Origin: Rickettsiales bacterium
GTDB lineage: Bacteria > Bacteroidota > Bacteroidia > Cytophagales > Cyclobacteriaceae
Reading direction: 5' to 3'
Length of the DNA stretch: 58,968 nucleotides
NCBI GenBank assembly: GCA_002729235.1
Contig: PBTY01000065.1
Span: 23,594-82,561, forward strand
The position numbers and the translations under genes are program-made. Below, in pieces: positions 17,818 through 26,654 of the stretch (position 1 is the first letter of the stretch; each line of letters starts with the position of its first letter). The notes beneath the pieces are model-generated. The model did not search any database. It was not told the DNA's origin and saw only the letters and a list, made by a program, of their open reading frames with translations.

Positions 17818-18192
17818 ATGAAATCACTTTTAGCATTAGTAGTACTCGCAGTAATGACCCATGCATCCAGTGAGATGATGGTTCAAAAAGAGAAGGTAAT
17901 CAAATTGGAGCAAGTGCCGGGTGAGTTTAAAACCAAGGAATTGAAGTTGGCGGCAGGTAGACCTTATGTTTTTGAAGTAAAAAATGATGGCGTAGATCAT
18001 GAAGTTGGATTTGTTATTACACCGAAGGGTAAGGAAAAGGATCAAAATAGTCACGTAAAAGCGTCTTACTTGTCCAAAACAATTAAGGATGGAGAGAAGG
18101 CACAGTCTGGGACAGTTTCGCTCAGCAAAGGTGAATATGTTTATTTCTGCCCACTGAATCCAACTCCTCCTTACACCTTGATAGTTGAATAG
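17818..18192 (+). CDS. cupredoxin-like exported protein with incomplete copper site
   Basis: 124 residues. The N-terminal SLLALVVLAVMTHAS is a probable signal peptide. The rest fits a cupredoxin-like beta sandwich: His61 in VDHEVGF and Cys111 in VYFCPLN lie where type 1 copper ligands sit. After the Cys the sequence is PLNPTPPYTLIVE, with no His or Met, so the usual second histidine and axial methionine are missing. It may bind copper weakly, a different metal, or none. It follows the AhpD-like gene by 29 bases and is followed by a strong terminator, closing the transcript. Confidence 0.75.
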   Translation: MKSLLALVVLAVMTHASSEMMVQKEKVIKLEQVPGEFKTKELKLAAGRPYVFEVKNDGVDHEVGFVITPKGKEKDQNSHVKASYLSKTIKDGEKAQSGTVSLSKGEYVYFCPLNPTPPYTLIVE

Positions 18193-18222
18193 ATCTTGAT
18201 TGATGGTAGATCAATTTTCGCT

Positions 18223-18256
18223 AAGGCGGTTTCCAGTTTGGAGCCGCCTTTTTTAT
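18223..18256 (+). terminator. rho-independent terminator after the cupredoxin-like gene
   Basis: Stem AAGGCGG (18223-18229) with CCGCCTT (18244-18250), an inner TCC/GGA pairing, then a run of T. It ends the transcript of the AhpD/cupredoxin genes. A reading frame that begins upstream at 18196 crosses it, which argues for the downstream NUDIX start at 18283. Confidence 0.85.
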
Positions 18257-18282
18257 TGGCTTATGCTTACCTTGAGCAGTCT

Positions 18283-18729
18283 ATGGAAAAGCAAGTTGAA
18301 GTGACTGTCAGTGCGATTATTTTCAATTCGAAGCATGAAGTGCTTCTTTGTCAGTCTTCCAAATGGAACAATCAGTGGGTCATACCAGGAGGACATGTAG
18401 AGTATTCGGAGAAACTGGAAGATGCCTTAAAAAGAGAAGTTTTAGAGGAAACAGGATTAAGCGTGAGGGATATTTCCATTGCGAGTCTTCAGGAAAGTAT
18501 TGATTCGGATTCTTTTCATCAGCCTAGACACATGCTGTTTATCGATTATTTCTGTAATACAGATGAAGTTGATGTGCAATTGAATGATGAGGCAGATCGA
18601 TTTGAGTGGGTGGATTTGGACCGTATTCTTAGCTATGATTTGGGTGGTTTTCTACCGCAATTGTTTGATCAAATAGTCAATAAAAAAGCTCAGTTTACAC
18701 AGCCATTACTGTATGGATATGCCAACTGA
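18283..18729 (+). CDS. NUDIX hydrolase
   Basis: 148 residues from ATG 18283 (MEKQVEVTV). The NUDIX box G-x5-E-x7-REUxEExGU is seen as GGHVEYSEKLEDALKREV followed by LEETGL (about residues 38-61), giving the catalytic REVLEE metal site. Such enzymes hydrolyse a nucleoside diphosphate linked to another moiety; substrate unknown. It converges on gnd with 24 bases between stops and no hairpin. An in-frame TTG at 18196 is rejected because it lies before the terminator. Confidence 0.88.
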   Translation: MEKQVEVTVSAIIFNSKHEVLLCQSSKWNNQWVIPGGHVEYSEKLEDALKREVLEETGLSVRDISIASLQESIDSDSFHQPRHMLFIDYFCNTDEVDVQLNDEADRFEWVDLDRILSYDLGGFLPQLFDQIVNKKAQFTQPLLYGYAN

Positions 18730-18753
18730 GCTTGGTTTAATTCGGTATAGTTT

Positions 18754-20148
18754 TTACCACTCCGTATGGAAAATACCTTCACGATCAATTCGTTCGTAGG
18801 TATGCGATCCGAAATGGTCTCTTTGAGCCTGAATCAAGTTCAGTGGAAGGTTTCCAGATCTGAAAGAATCAAAGTATGCAATAGCTGAAGAAAGTCCTGC
18901 TACAGGGATTCCACTACCAACTGCAAACTGCACTACAATTCGAGCGTCTCCTTCAATAGTTTTAAGTGTCTTCACAAAGTCCGGATCAAGCATCAGGTTG
19001 TGAAGATCTGGAGTCGTATCATAAGCCTTTCTAATATCTTCTAGTAATGCCGCTCTGATGATACAACCGCCTCTCCAAATCTTAGCAATTGTTTCCATGT
19101 TGAGGTTATAGTTGTACTCTTTATCAGCAGCAGCTAGCTGAGACATTCCCTGAGCATATGTAACAATAAAGGCGAAGTAGAGCGCATTCTCTAGTGTTTT
19201 AGGGTCTGGCTTATCCTGACCAATAGATGCGGTGTGATATACCTTGTCCGCTTCTACTCGGTAATCCTTCATGGATGAAATCTCTCTCATGGTCACCGCA
19301 GAATCGATCGTTGGTACAGGAATACCAAGGTCCATGGCATTTTGAGAGGTCCATTTTCCAGTGCCCTTTTGTTTGGCTTTATCAAGTATGACATCTACCA
19401 GGTCTTTTCCAGTTAGCTCATCTTTTTTGGTAAAGATTTCGGCCGTTATTTCAACTAAGAAAGACTGTAATGCTCCTTTGTTCCAGGTGTCGAAAAGTGT
19501 TGCCAATTTCTCATTGGAATACCCGGCACCTTTTTTAGCTACATCATAGATTTCGGAGATCAACTGCATCAAACCGTACTCGATGCCATTATGAACCATT
19601 TTCACATAGTTTCCTGCAGAACCTCTACCCATATAAGCAACACATGGTTCTCCATTGACCTTTGCTGAGGCAGCCTCGAATATCGTTTTTACGTGCTCAT
19701 AGGCTTGCTCACTACCACCAGGCATGATGCTTGGTCCTCTTCTGGCACCTTTAGCACCTCCAGAAACACCCGCACCAAAGAAGTTCATCCCTTTCTCTTC
19801 GAGGTATGTAATTCGTCTTTCTGTATCCTCATAAAAAGAATTTCCTCCATCTATTAGAATGTCTCCTTCTTCTAAATGAGGTAGCAAAGTCTCTATAACA
19901 GCATCAACAGGTTTACCTGCTGGTACCAGCAACATGATTTTTCTAGGAGTTTTTAAGGCAGACACAAAGGTTGCTGCATCGGTAGTTCCATCTACTCTCA
20001 CCTCGGATCCTTCCTCTTTCAGTGCGGAGACTTTTTCTGGGTCAGTGTCCAATCCCATAGAGGAAAAACCATGGTCAGCGACATTCAAAATGAAATTTCT
20101 GCCCATTACTCCTAAACCTACTAGTCCAAAATCGTGTTGTGTTGACAT
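18754..20148 (-). CDS. gnd: 6-phosphogluconate dehydrogenase (decarboxylating)
   Basis: 464 residues. Oxidative decarboxylation of 6-phosphogluconate to ribulose 5-phosphate with NADP+. The N-terminal Rossmann motif GLVGLGVMGRN, the substrate-binding block VSGGAKGARRGPS (about 128-140), the catalytic HNGIEYG region (about 184-190), and the C-terminal AQRDHFGSHTYER are all present. Length is normal. It is transcribed away from zwf-pgl, so the three enzymes of the oxidative pentose phosphate branch flank one short intergenic region. Confidence 0.97.
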   Translation of the reverse strand: MSTQHDFGLVGLGVMGRNFILNVADHGFSSMGLDTDPEKVSALKEEGSEVRVDGTTDAATFVSALKTPRKIMLLVPAGKPVDAVIETLLPHLEEGDILIDGGNSFYEDTERRITYLEEKGMNFFGAGVSGGAKGARRGPSIMPGGSEQAYEHVKTIFEAASAKVNGEPCVAYMGRGSAGNYVKMVHNGIEYGLMQLISEIYDVAKKGAGYSNEKLATLFDTWNKGALQSFLVEITAEIFTKKDELTGKDLVDVILDKAKQKGTGKWTSQNAMDLGIPVPTIDSAVTMREISSMKDYRVEADKVYHTASIGQDKPDPKTLENALYFAFIVTYAQGMSQLAAADKEYNYNLNMETIAKIWRGGCIIRAALLEDIRKAYDTTPDLHNLMLDPDFVKTLKTIEGDARIVVQFAVGSGIPVAGLSSAIAYFDSFRSGNLPLNLIQAQRDHFGSHTYERIDREGIFHTEW

Positions 20149-20169
20149 TATGATATAATTTTAGCTTTG
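20142..20169 (+). promoter_or_regulatory. putative Bacteroidota-type promoter for zwf
   Basis: TTG at 20142-20144, 17 bases, then TAGCTTTG at 20162-20169, an exact TAnnTTTG -7 box. It overlaps the first codons of the divergent gnd gene and predicts a leader of about 90 bases before the zwf ATG at 20266. AGGTCC (20174-20179) and GGACCT (about 20211-20216) could form a weak hairpin in that leader. Confidence 0.4.
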
Positions 20170-20265
20170 ATAAAGGTCCTGTTTTACGGGGTATTAACAT
20201 GGGACCTGTCGGGTTTGTTGTTTTCGGAGCATGAAATTAATGCTTCCTACTATATAATCGAAGGA

Positions 20266-21783
20266 ATGATAAAAAATGATAACCAGATTCTGGTAATATT
20301 TGGTGCTTCGGGTGATCTCACCGCCCGAAAACTGATACCAGCAATCTATAACTTGTATAAAAAAGACTATCTCCCAGAGAAATATGCTATTGTTGGTGTA
20401 GGCCGGACTCCTTACGATGACGAGGAGTTTCGTCAAAAGGCAGTCATTGATAACAAGCATATCAAAAAAGATGGAGAGAAATCTATTGAAGATTTTGCCA
20501 AATTAATTCATTACCACTCTTTGGATACGTCCAATAAGGAAGATTATAAAGGGCTTTCTGAAAGGCTCCATTCCATTGATGATGAGTTTGGTACTAATTG
20601 TAATGTGATTTTCTACTTGTCTGTACCGCCGAGTCTATACGGAGTTATACCAAAGCATCTGGCCTATGCTGGATTGAACAAGGAGAAAACGGGCTGGACA
20701 AGATTGATTATTGAAAAGCCATTCGGATATGATTTGGAATCAGCTTTGGAGCTTAATAAGACGTTGCTAGAGGATTACAATGAAGATCAGATCTATCGAA
20801 TAGACCACTACCTGGGTAAGGAAACTGTACAGAACTTGCTGGTGACTCGTTTTTCCAATAGTATTTTCGAACCTCTTTGGAATAGAAACTATATCCATCG
20901 GGTGGAAATAACCTCAGCGGAATCAGTAGGAGTGGAGAAGCGTGGTGGATATTACGACGGATCTGGTGCACTTCGAGATATGGTTCAAAACCATTTGCTT
21001 CAGCTAATAGGCCTGGTGGCAATGGAGCCTCCTGTGAAATCAGATGCAACTAGCATTCGAAATGAAAAGCTAAAAGTATTCCAGTCTCTAAGGCCGATGA
21101 CTTCTGAGGATGTCAAGAATAACGTCATTAGAGGACAATACTCTGCAAGTAAGATCAAAGGTGAAGACGTAAAAGGATATCGGGAAGAGGATGGTGTAGA
21201 TCCAGAATCAAGAACTGAAACCTTTGTTGCACTGAAATTCTTTATTGATAACTGGAGATGGTCAGGTGTTCCTTTTTACATTCGGTCTGGTAAGAAATTA
21301 CCTACGAGAGTTTCTGAGGTAGTTATTCATTTCAAGCCAAATCATCATAGGCTTTTCAGCCAAAATCAGAAGATCAATTCCCAAAACATGTTGGTCCTTC
21401 GTATCCAACCAGATGAAGGGGTTCTTTTGAAATTTGGAATGAAAGTTCCTGGTCAGGGATTTGAGGTGAAGAATGTGAACATGGACTTTTTGTACTCCGA
21501 TCTGACTGATGCATACGTGCCTGATGCCTATGAGCGTTTGATTCTTGATTGTATGCAGGGAGATGCTACATTATATGCTCGTGGAGATAGTGTTGAAGCG
21601 GCATGGGAGTTTATCGACCCAATTCTTAAAGCTTGGAAAGAGGATCATTCTATTCCGATTTATGGATACCCTGCAGGAACCTGGGGTCCGGAAAATGTGG
21701 ATGACCTGATAGAAGGAGAACATATGATGTGGAGGTATCCATGTAAAAATTTGGCCGAAGACGGTATATTCTGTGAATTATGA
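20266..21783 (+). CDS. zwf: glucose-6-phosphate 1-dehydrogenase
   Basis: 505 residues from ATG 20266, which is preceded by AAGGA. A reading extended to a TTG at 20167 adds 33 unconserved residues and is rejected. FGASGDLTARK (about 10-20) is the NADP-binding fingerprint and RIDHYLGKET (about 172-181) is the G6PD active-site signature with the catalytic His and Lys. Converts glucose 6-phosphate to 6-phosphogluconolactone, the entry to the oxidative pentose phosphate pathway. The stop overlaps the pgl start by 4 bases (ATGA), which indicates coupled translation. Confidence 0.97.
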   Translation: MIKNDNQILVIFGASGDLTARKLIPAIYNLYKKDYLPEKYAIVGVGRTPYDDEEFRQKAVIDNKHIKKDGEKSIEDFAKLIHYHSLDTSNKEDYKGLSERLHSIDDEFGTNCNVIFYLSVPPSLYGVIPKHLAYAGLNKEKTGWTRLIIEKPFGYDLESALELNKTLLEDYNEDQIYRIDHYLGKETVQNLLVTRFSNSIFEPLWNRNYIHRVEITSAESVGVEKRGGYYDGSGALRDMVQNHLLQLIGLVAMEPPVKSDATSIRNEKLKVFQSLRPMTSEDVKNNVIRGQYSASKIKGEDVKGYREEDGVDPESRTETFVALKFFIDNWRWSGVPFYIRSGKKLPTRVSEVVIHFKPNHHRLFSQNQKINSQNMLVLRIQPDEGVLLKFGMKVPGQGFEVKNVNMDFLYSDLTDAYVPDAYERLILDCMQGDATLYARGDSVEAAWEFIDPILKAWKEDHSIPIYGYPAGTWGPENVDDLIEGEHMMWRYPCKNLAEDGIFCEL

Positions 21784-22499
21784 CGAAAGACGATTTTAAA
21801 ATATATGATACGCCTCAGCAAACTGCTGAGGCTTTTGGTGATTACCTGATGGAAGAAGCTGCCAAGAAAGATGTTTTTCATGTGGCTTTGTCTGGAGGGT
21901 CTACACCTAAAATACTTTTTGATTACCTGGCTAAAAACTATCAGGAGAGTCCTACTTGGAACAGGATGCACTTTTATTGGGGGGATGAACGATGTGTTTC
22001 TCCATCTGATGAGCAGAGTAATTACAAGATGACGAAAGAGCGTCTTTTTGATAAAGTACCTATTCCAGAGGGGAACATTCATCGTATCCTTGGTGAAAAT
22101 GATCCGGAGGGTGAGGCAGTTCGTTATGGAGAGCTGTTGATGGATCAAATGCCCATACGAAATGGTTTGCCGGTGTTCGATATGGTCATCCTGGGTATGG
22201 GGGAAGACGGCCATACCGCTTCGATTTTTCCTCATCAAATAGAGTTGCTAGAGTCAGAAAATACTTGTGATGTTGCTCAGCATCCTGAGAGTGGACAAAA
22301 TAGAGTTACGCTATCAGGTCCAGTGATCAATGAGGCAGATGAAGTGATTTTTTTGGTGACCGGAGAGGGGAAACGAGAAAAGATTGATGAGATATTTAAT
22401 CAATCAGGTAACTGGAAATCTTATCCAGCCGCACACATTCAATCGGTTGGTCGACAGTTTTGGTACGTTGATGCCTCTGCGGTATCAGGTATCGTTTGA
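21780..22499 (+). CDS. pgl: 6-phosphogluconolactonase
   Basis: 239 residues of the DevB/Pgl type. HVALSGGSTPKILFDYL (about 34-50) and FYWGDERCVSP (about 62-72) are the typical substrate-binding blocks, and LGMGEDGHTASIFP (about 140-153) carries the conserved GxGxDGHxxSLFP motif with the active-site His. Hydrolyses 6-phosphogluconolactone to 6-phosphogluconate, between the zwf and gnd steps. Start overlaps zwf by ATGA. Confidence 0.96.
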   Translation: MTKDDFKIYDTPQQTAEAFGDYLMEEAAKKDVFHVALSGGSTPKILFDYLAKNYQESPTWNRMHFYWGDERCVSPSDEQSNYKMTKERLFDKVPIPEGNIHRILGENDPEGEAVRYGELLMDQMPIRNGLPVFDMVILGMGEDGHTASIFPHQIELLESENTCDVAQHPESGQNRVTLSGPVINEADEVIFLVTGEGKREKIDEIFNQSGNWKSYPAAHIQSVGRQFWYVDASAVSGIV

Positions 22500-22584
22500 C
22501 TTTCTATAGATTAGCAAAACCAATCATCACCAGTAGTAAGACTCACCTTCAACCGGGTGCAAAAACAAATTAGACATCTCACTA

Positions 22585-24450
22585 ATGAGGTTTATTCTAA
22601 AATTACTGGTATTAATTTTCTGGCTTCCGTCGTTAGCTCAGTCTTCAATTGTTGAGGATTTGCGCCAGCAACTTAATAGTCCATTGTCTGATAGTGCTCA
22701 GGTAATGGTTAAAACTCATCTGGCGCGAGAATTGGTCTATGTTGACAATGCAGAAGCCTATCAGCTCATTCAGGAGGCCATGAGTTTGGCCAATGAAAAG
22801 GAGTTGGAATTGGAAGGTGCCTATGCCTTACGAATTCTTGGAGCAGTCATGCGTGAATACGGGTTCTATCTCAAAGGATCAGAAGTTGTATTAGAAGCGA
22901 AAACCATCTTTGAGGAATATGGCGATGAAGTAGGTGTTGCCAACTGTTATTTGTCACTTGGTAATTTCTATAATTATCTGGCAAATCAAGACTTGGCTAT
23001 TGAATCTGAGCGAAAAGCAGTCAAGATTTTTGAACGCTTAAATATTCCTGAAAGGTTGGGGGTTATTTACAATAACATAGCACGGACTTATTGTGATACG
23101 AAGCAATATGATTCAGCTATCTACTACTGCAGAAAGTCAATAGGTGTGAATACCTCCATTTCGAACTTTCCGCTCATTCAAAGCAACTATAGGAATCTAG
23201 GTCTTATATTTTTAGCTGAGCAGCTTGCCGACTCTGCCAAGGACGCCTTCAATAAAGTGCTTGAATTGCATCAGACCCAGGGAGACTATTCGAATAAATG
23301 GGCTGTTGCAGAGGCATATCTTGGACTAGCGAAAGTATCATTGCTTGATGGAAATACTGAGCATGTCACAGAGCATATTCAGAAAGCCAAAGAGCTTTGT
23401 GTAGAATATGGATACCTGGATATTTTAAAAGAAGTAATTCAAACGGCATTTGACTATTATCACTCTATTGAACATTATGATGAGATAGACCAGTTGTGGT
23501 TTACTTATCAGAATCTGACTGATTCACTGTTGTTAATTGAGCGTGATAATAAGAAGTACGTGGTGGATTGGTATGAGGAGCGAATACAGAAGGACACAGA
23601 GATTGCTGAATTTTCCAGTCAATTGAGCAAACAAAAGATTCAGATTATACTGTTGCTCATCACCATTTTCTTCGTCTTAGTTATGCTATTGATGTTTGTT
23701 AACAATATTAGACGAGCAAGAAAGACCAATAGAGTACTGAAATCTCAAAAGCAGGAATTAGAGAAACTCAATCAAACAAAGAGTAAGCTTTTTTCAATCG
23801 TCGCACATGATTTTATTAGCCCGCTCTCTAATGTTTATTCTTTTTCGCGATTGCTAGTTGAGAATCGACAAATTGACCCGGAAGATCAAAAGTTAATCGT
23901 CCAAGAGCTCAATCAATCGGTGGAGAATACAATTGGGCTTACAAAAAACCTACTTACCTGGGCTCGTGGACAAATGGAAGGAGAGGTATTTAATCCATTA
24001 AATGTGGAAGTAGGACAACTAATGAAATATGTTGTTCAGTCAATTTCCAGCCAGTCCAAAGCCAAGCAGATTGATATTGAAATTGAGCAGGTGGAACCAA
24101 TCACAATCTATGGTGATCCTGCTCACCTGGAAGTGGTTTTTCGAAACCTGATCTCCAATGCCATTAAATTCAGCTTCGCTCAGCAAAAGGTACAGGTGAT
24201 TATTCAAGGTCATGATAATCGCTGCGAAATAAAAGTGATTGACAAAGGTGTTGGAATGTCTCAAGAGGTGATGGCCTCCCTTTATGAATTAAAAGAGTAC
24301 CATGATACGCGTGGCACATCTGGAGAAAAGGGAACGGGACTTGGCCTCATCATTTGCAAGGAATTTGTAGAGAAGAACTTCGGTACCATGCAGATTGATA
24401 GTGAAGAGGAGAAGGGTACCACCTTCACACTTTCATTCCCACTGGCCTAA
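22585..24450 (+). CDS. TPR-containing sensor histidine kinase
   Basis: 621 residues. Signal peptide (1-19), periplasmic TPR array (about 30-320), one membrane helix near 350-372 (ILLLITIFFVLVMLLMFV), a short coiled linker, HisKA with His408 in VAHDFISPL, and HATPase with NLISNAIKF, VDKGVGMS and GEKGTGLGLIIC. This is the common Bacteroidota TPR-HK architecture; the signal is presumably sensed by the periplasmic TPRs. No response regulator is adjacent, so its partner is unknown. It stands alone between pgl and the DUF2911 gene. Confidence 0.93.
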   Translation: MRFILKLLVLIFWLPSLAQSSIVEDLRQQLNSPLSDSAQVMVKTHLARELVYVDNAEAYQLIQEAMSLANEKELELEGAYALRILGAVMREYGFYLKGSEVVLEAKTIFEEYGDEVGVANCYLSLGNFYNYLANQDLAIESERKAVKIFERLNIPERLGVIYNNIARTYCDTKQYDSAIYYCRKSIGVNTSISNFPLIQSNYRNLGLIFLAEQLADSAKDAFNKVLELHQTQGDYSNKWAVAEAYLGLAKVSLLDGNTEHVTEHIQKAKELCVEYGYLDILKEVIQTAFDYYHSIEHYDEIDQLWFTYQNLTDSLLLIERDNKKYVVDWYEERIQKDTEIAEFSSQLSKQKIQIILLLITIFFVLVMLLMFVNNIRRARKTNRVLKSQKQELEKLNQTKSKLFSIVAHDFISPLSNVYSFSRLLVENRQIDPEDQKLIVQELNQSVENTIGLTKNLLTWARGQMEGEVFNPLNVEVGQLMKYVVQSISSQSKAKQIDIEIEQVEPITIYGDPAHLEVVFRNLISNAIKFSFAQQKVQVIIQGHDNRCEIKVIDKGVGMSQEVMASLYELKEYHDTRGTSGEKGTGLGLIICKEFVEKNFGTMQIDSEEEKGTTFTLSFPLA

Positions 24451-24542
24451 TTCCACATATCCTCATTATTCGCCATTCAAAAGAAAACTTTAAGGACTGG
24501 ATCATATTATCTGTTTCAGAAGTAATCAAACCAAACGTTACA

Positions 24543-25682
24543 ATGAAACAGAAATATTTTTTAACAGCATGTTGTCTTGTTCTTTTTATCAGTCTCTCTA
24601 CTGCTCAATTGAAGAGCCTACCACCAAGTGGAGCCAATCAAAAGAGCGAAGTAAAACAATACATAGGTGGGGTCGCCTGGGTGAAAGTTTCCTATGGCAG
24701 TCCAGACGTGGCTGGTCGGGAAGGTAAGATCTGGGGACAGCTGATTCCTTATGGAAAAGCCAATTTGGGTTTTGGAGCAAGTACCGCTGATAACCCTTCT
24801 CCATGGCGAGCAGGAGCTAATGAAAATACAGTACTTCAAACATCACATGATATGTTGGTAAAAGGAGAATTATTACCCGCAGGTAGATATGGGTTATTCA
24901 TAGAGCCAATGGAATCAGGTGATTGGAAGGTGATTTTTAGTTCTGAGGCTGATGCCTGGGGAAGCTTTTTTTATGAGCCAGGAGATGAGGTTTTAGTAGT
25001 CTCATCCACCCCAGAAGATCTTAATGAGTCGATAGAATATCTTACTTATGACTTTGTCAATCGAAAAAATGACCAAACAACTCTACAAATGAAATGGGAG
25101 ATGAAAATGCTCCCGATCAATTTGGTTTTGAAAGATGCTAACAAGGTGACCTTAGCTGCTTTGACAAGCGAATTAAAAGACGCTCCAGGGTTTACATATG
25201 TCAATTGGGTTGGGGCGGCTAATTGGGCATCCAATGCTGGTTTTCATGAAGAAGCTTTGCTTTGGGCGGAAAACGCCATCTCACTACCATTCATAGGTCA
25301 GAAGAACTTTAATACTTTATCCACTAAAGCTACAGTGCTAAGAAATGCGGGGAAGGAAAAAGAATCTCTTGCGGTGATGGATGAAGCAATCAAACTACCG
25401 GGAGCACCTGCCTTCCAGGTTCATGCCTATGGCAGACAGTTGATTGCTGCTGGCGAAAAAGGGAAGGCATTGGAGGTTTTTCTTTTAAATCACAAAAACA
25501 ATGATGGAGTCTGGCCAACGAATTATGGACTCGCAAGAGGCTATTCGGCTACTGGTGATTATAAGAAGGCTATCAAATACCTGGAAATTGCTCTCACAAA
25601 AGTTCCAGCAAATGACACAGTCAATCCTCCAGTGATGCAGGCAAATATTGAAAAGCTCAAGAAAGGGGAAGATATCAATTAA
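24543..25682 (+). CDS. DUF2911 domain protein with TPR tail
   Basis: 379 residues. Signal peptide ending near LSTAQ (about 21); DUF2911 domain (about 30-165) with VSYGSPDVAGREGKIWG, WRAGANENT and PAGRYGLFIEP, characteristic of the family in Bacteroidota; then several TPR-like helices (about 205-365). Exported, function unknown. A terminator follows the stop directly, so it is the end of its own transcript. Confidence 0.9.
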   Translation: MKQKYFLTACCLVLFISLSTAQLKSLPPSGANQKSEVKQYIGGVAWVKVSYGSPDVAGREGKIWGQLIPYGKANLGFGASTADNPSPWRAGANENTVLQTSHDMLVKGELLPAGRYGLFIEPMESGDWKVIFSSEADAWGSFFYEPGDEVLVVSSTPEDLNESIEYLTYDFVNRKNDQTTLQMKWEMKMLPINLVLKDANKVTLAALTSELKDAPGFTYVNWVGAANWASNAGFHEEALLWAENAISLPFIGQKNFNTLSTKATVLRNAGKEKESLAVMDEAIKLPGAPAFQVHAYGRQLIAAGEKGKALEVFLLNHKNNDGVWPTNYGLARGYSATGDYKKAIKYLEIALTKVPANDTVNPPVMQANIEKLKKGEDIN

Positions 25683-25688
25683 TTGAAG

Positions 25689-25715
25689 ATCCCCGCTTTA
25701 GTGGGGATTTTTTTT
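25689..25715 (+). terminator. rho-independent terminator after the DUF2911 gene
   Basis: ATCCCC (25689-25694) pairs with GGGGAT (25703-25708), followed by eight T. It lies 6 bases after the DUF2911 stop. Confidence 0.85.
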
Positions 25716-25794
25716 ATCGGCTTTAAACTTTCTTTGGTCGAATTGAGTTGAAATGATCTCTAGTTTCGAGAGACCTTTGTTCAAAGCCTTAAAT

Positions 25795-26151
25795 ATGCCT
25801 GTCACCACCATCAACTACCGAAATAAAGACATAGTCCTCGTTGATTACACACAATGTAAAACGAAGGAGGAAATGATTGATACTATCAGACTAACTGCTC
25901 AAGTATTTAAAGCGACTCCAGGGAAAATTTTAACATTAAGTGATTTTACAGGAACTTTTGGAAGCAAAGAGTTTATGGATGAAAGTAAAAAACTTAGTGT
26001 TGAAATATTTAGAGCGAAGACAGAAAAGGCAGCGGTGATTGGTATTACAGGGGTAAAGAAGGTTCTTCTAAAAAGTTTTAATGCCTTCTCGATCAATAAA
26101 ATACCGTTTGAAACCAAAGAGGAAGCATTGGAATATCTTGTTGCAGAGTAA
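25795..26151 (+). CDS. small STAS/SpoIIAA-like protein, paralogue A
   Basis: 118 residues from ATG 25795, chosen because the neighbouring paralogue also starts with MPV; an ATG at 25753 would add 14 residues. It shares with the gene at 26152-26502 the blocks VDY near the N-terminus, KAAVIGITGVKKVLL (about 80-94) and EEALEYLV at the C-terminus. The alternating strand-helix pattern suggests a SpoIIAA-like/STAS fold, a weak call by eye. Its TAA stop abuts the stop of the oppositely oriented paralogue with no base between them. Confidence 0.7.
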   Translation: MPVTTINYRNKDIVLVDYTQCKTKEEMIDTIRLTAQVFKATPGKILTLSDFTGTFGSKEFMDESKKLSVEIFRAKTEKAAVIGITGVKKVLLKSFNAFSINKIPFETKEEALEYLVAE

Positions 26152-26502
26152 TTACCTTACAAGATACTCTTTAGCTGTTTCCTCATCATCGAATGGTCGC
26201 ATTGCACCTCCTAAAATCCTGTTATAACCAAGTAACAATACCTTCTTGGCTCCGGTGATTCCCACAATGGCAGCTTTAGTAGGTATGTGTTTGGTGTCTT
26301 TACCCAGCTGTCTGATATAGTTGGTAAACTTGGTTGTAGCAAAAGCTTCGGTGATATTAACCAGACGAAGATGCTCCTTGTTATCATTTAACAAAACATC
26401 TCGAAGGCTTTCAGCGGTACTCAGCATCTGGTCTTCGCTTTCTCCACGATAATCTACATAGATGATTTCCTTGCCTTTGTGAAAGATTTTTTTAACCGGC
26501 AT
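26152..26502 (-). CDS. small STAS/SpoIIAA-like protein, paralogue B
   Basis: 116 residues. Paralogue of the convergent gene at 25795-26151: EIIYVDYRG, KAAIVGITGAKKVLLLGYN (about 79-97) and DDEETAKEYLV align with the same blocks there, while the middle differs. Cytoplasmic, no signal peptide. The fold suggestion (STAS/SpoIIAA-like) is tentative and no function is assigned. It could share a transcript with the exported carboxypeptidase-regulatory-like protein upstream, but a 152-base gap separates them. Confidence 0.7.
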   Translation of the reverse strand: MPVKKIFHKGKEIIYVDYRGESEDQMLSTAESLRDVLLNDNKEHLRLVNITEAFATTKFTNYIRQLGKDTKHIPTKAAIVGITGAKKVLLLGYNRILGGAMRPFDDEETAKEYLVR

Positions 26503-26654
26503 AATAGTAACGGTGAATAATTGAGTTGCGTGAAAAAATCCGCTCTAAACTAACGAGTATGATGCAATTAGACAACAGGACTTTGTCAATTTAGAGATAA
26601 AAACGGTTCCTATTCGGTTATCATTTTGCTAATCAATAACTTATAATGCAAGGA

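Noticed and set aside
18196-18282. N-terminal extension of the NUDIX gene from a TTG
   Set aside because: It would cross the rho-independent terminator at 18223-18256, and the extra residues are not part of the NUDIX fold. ATG 18283 is used.
20167-20265. N-terminal extension of zwf from a TTG
   Set aside because: Adds 33 residues unlike G6PD and overlaps the likely promoter. ATG 20266 is preceded by AAGGA and followed at once by the NADP motif.
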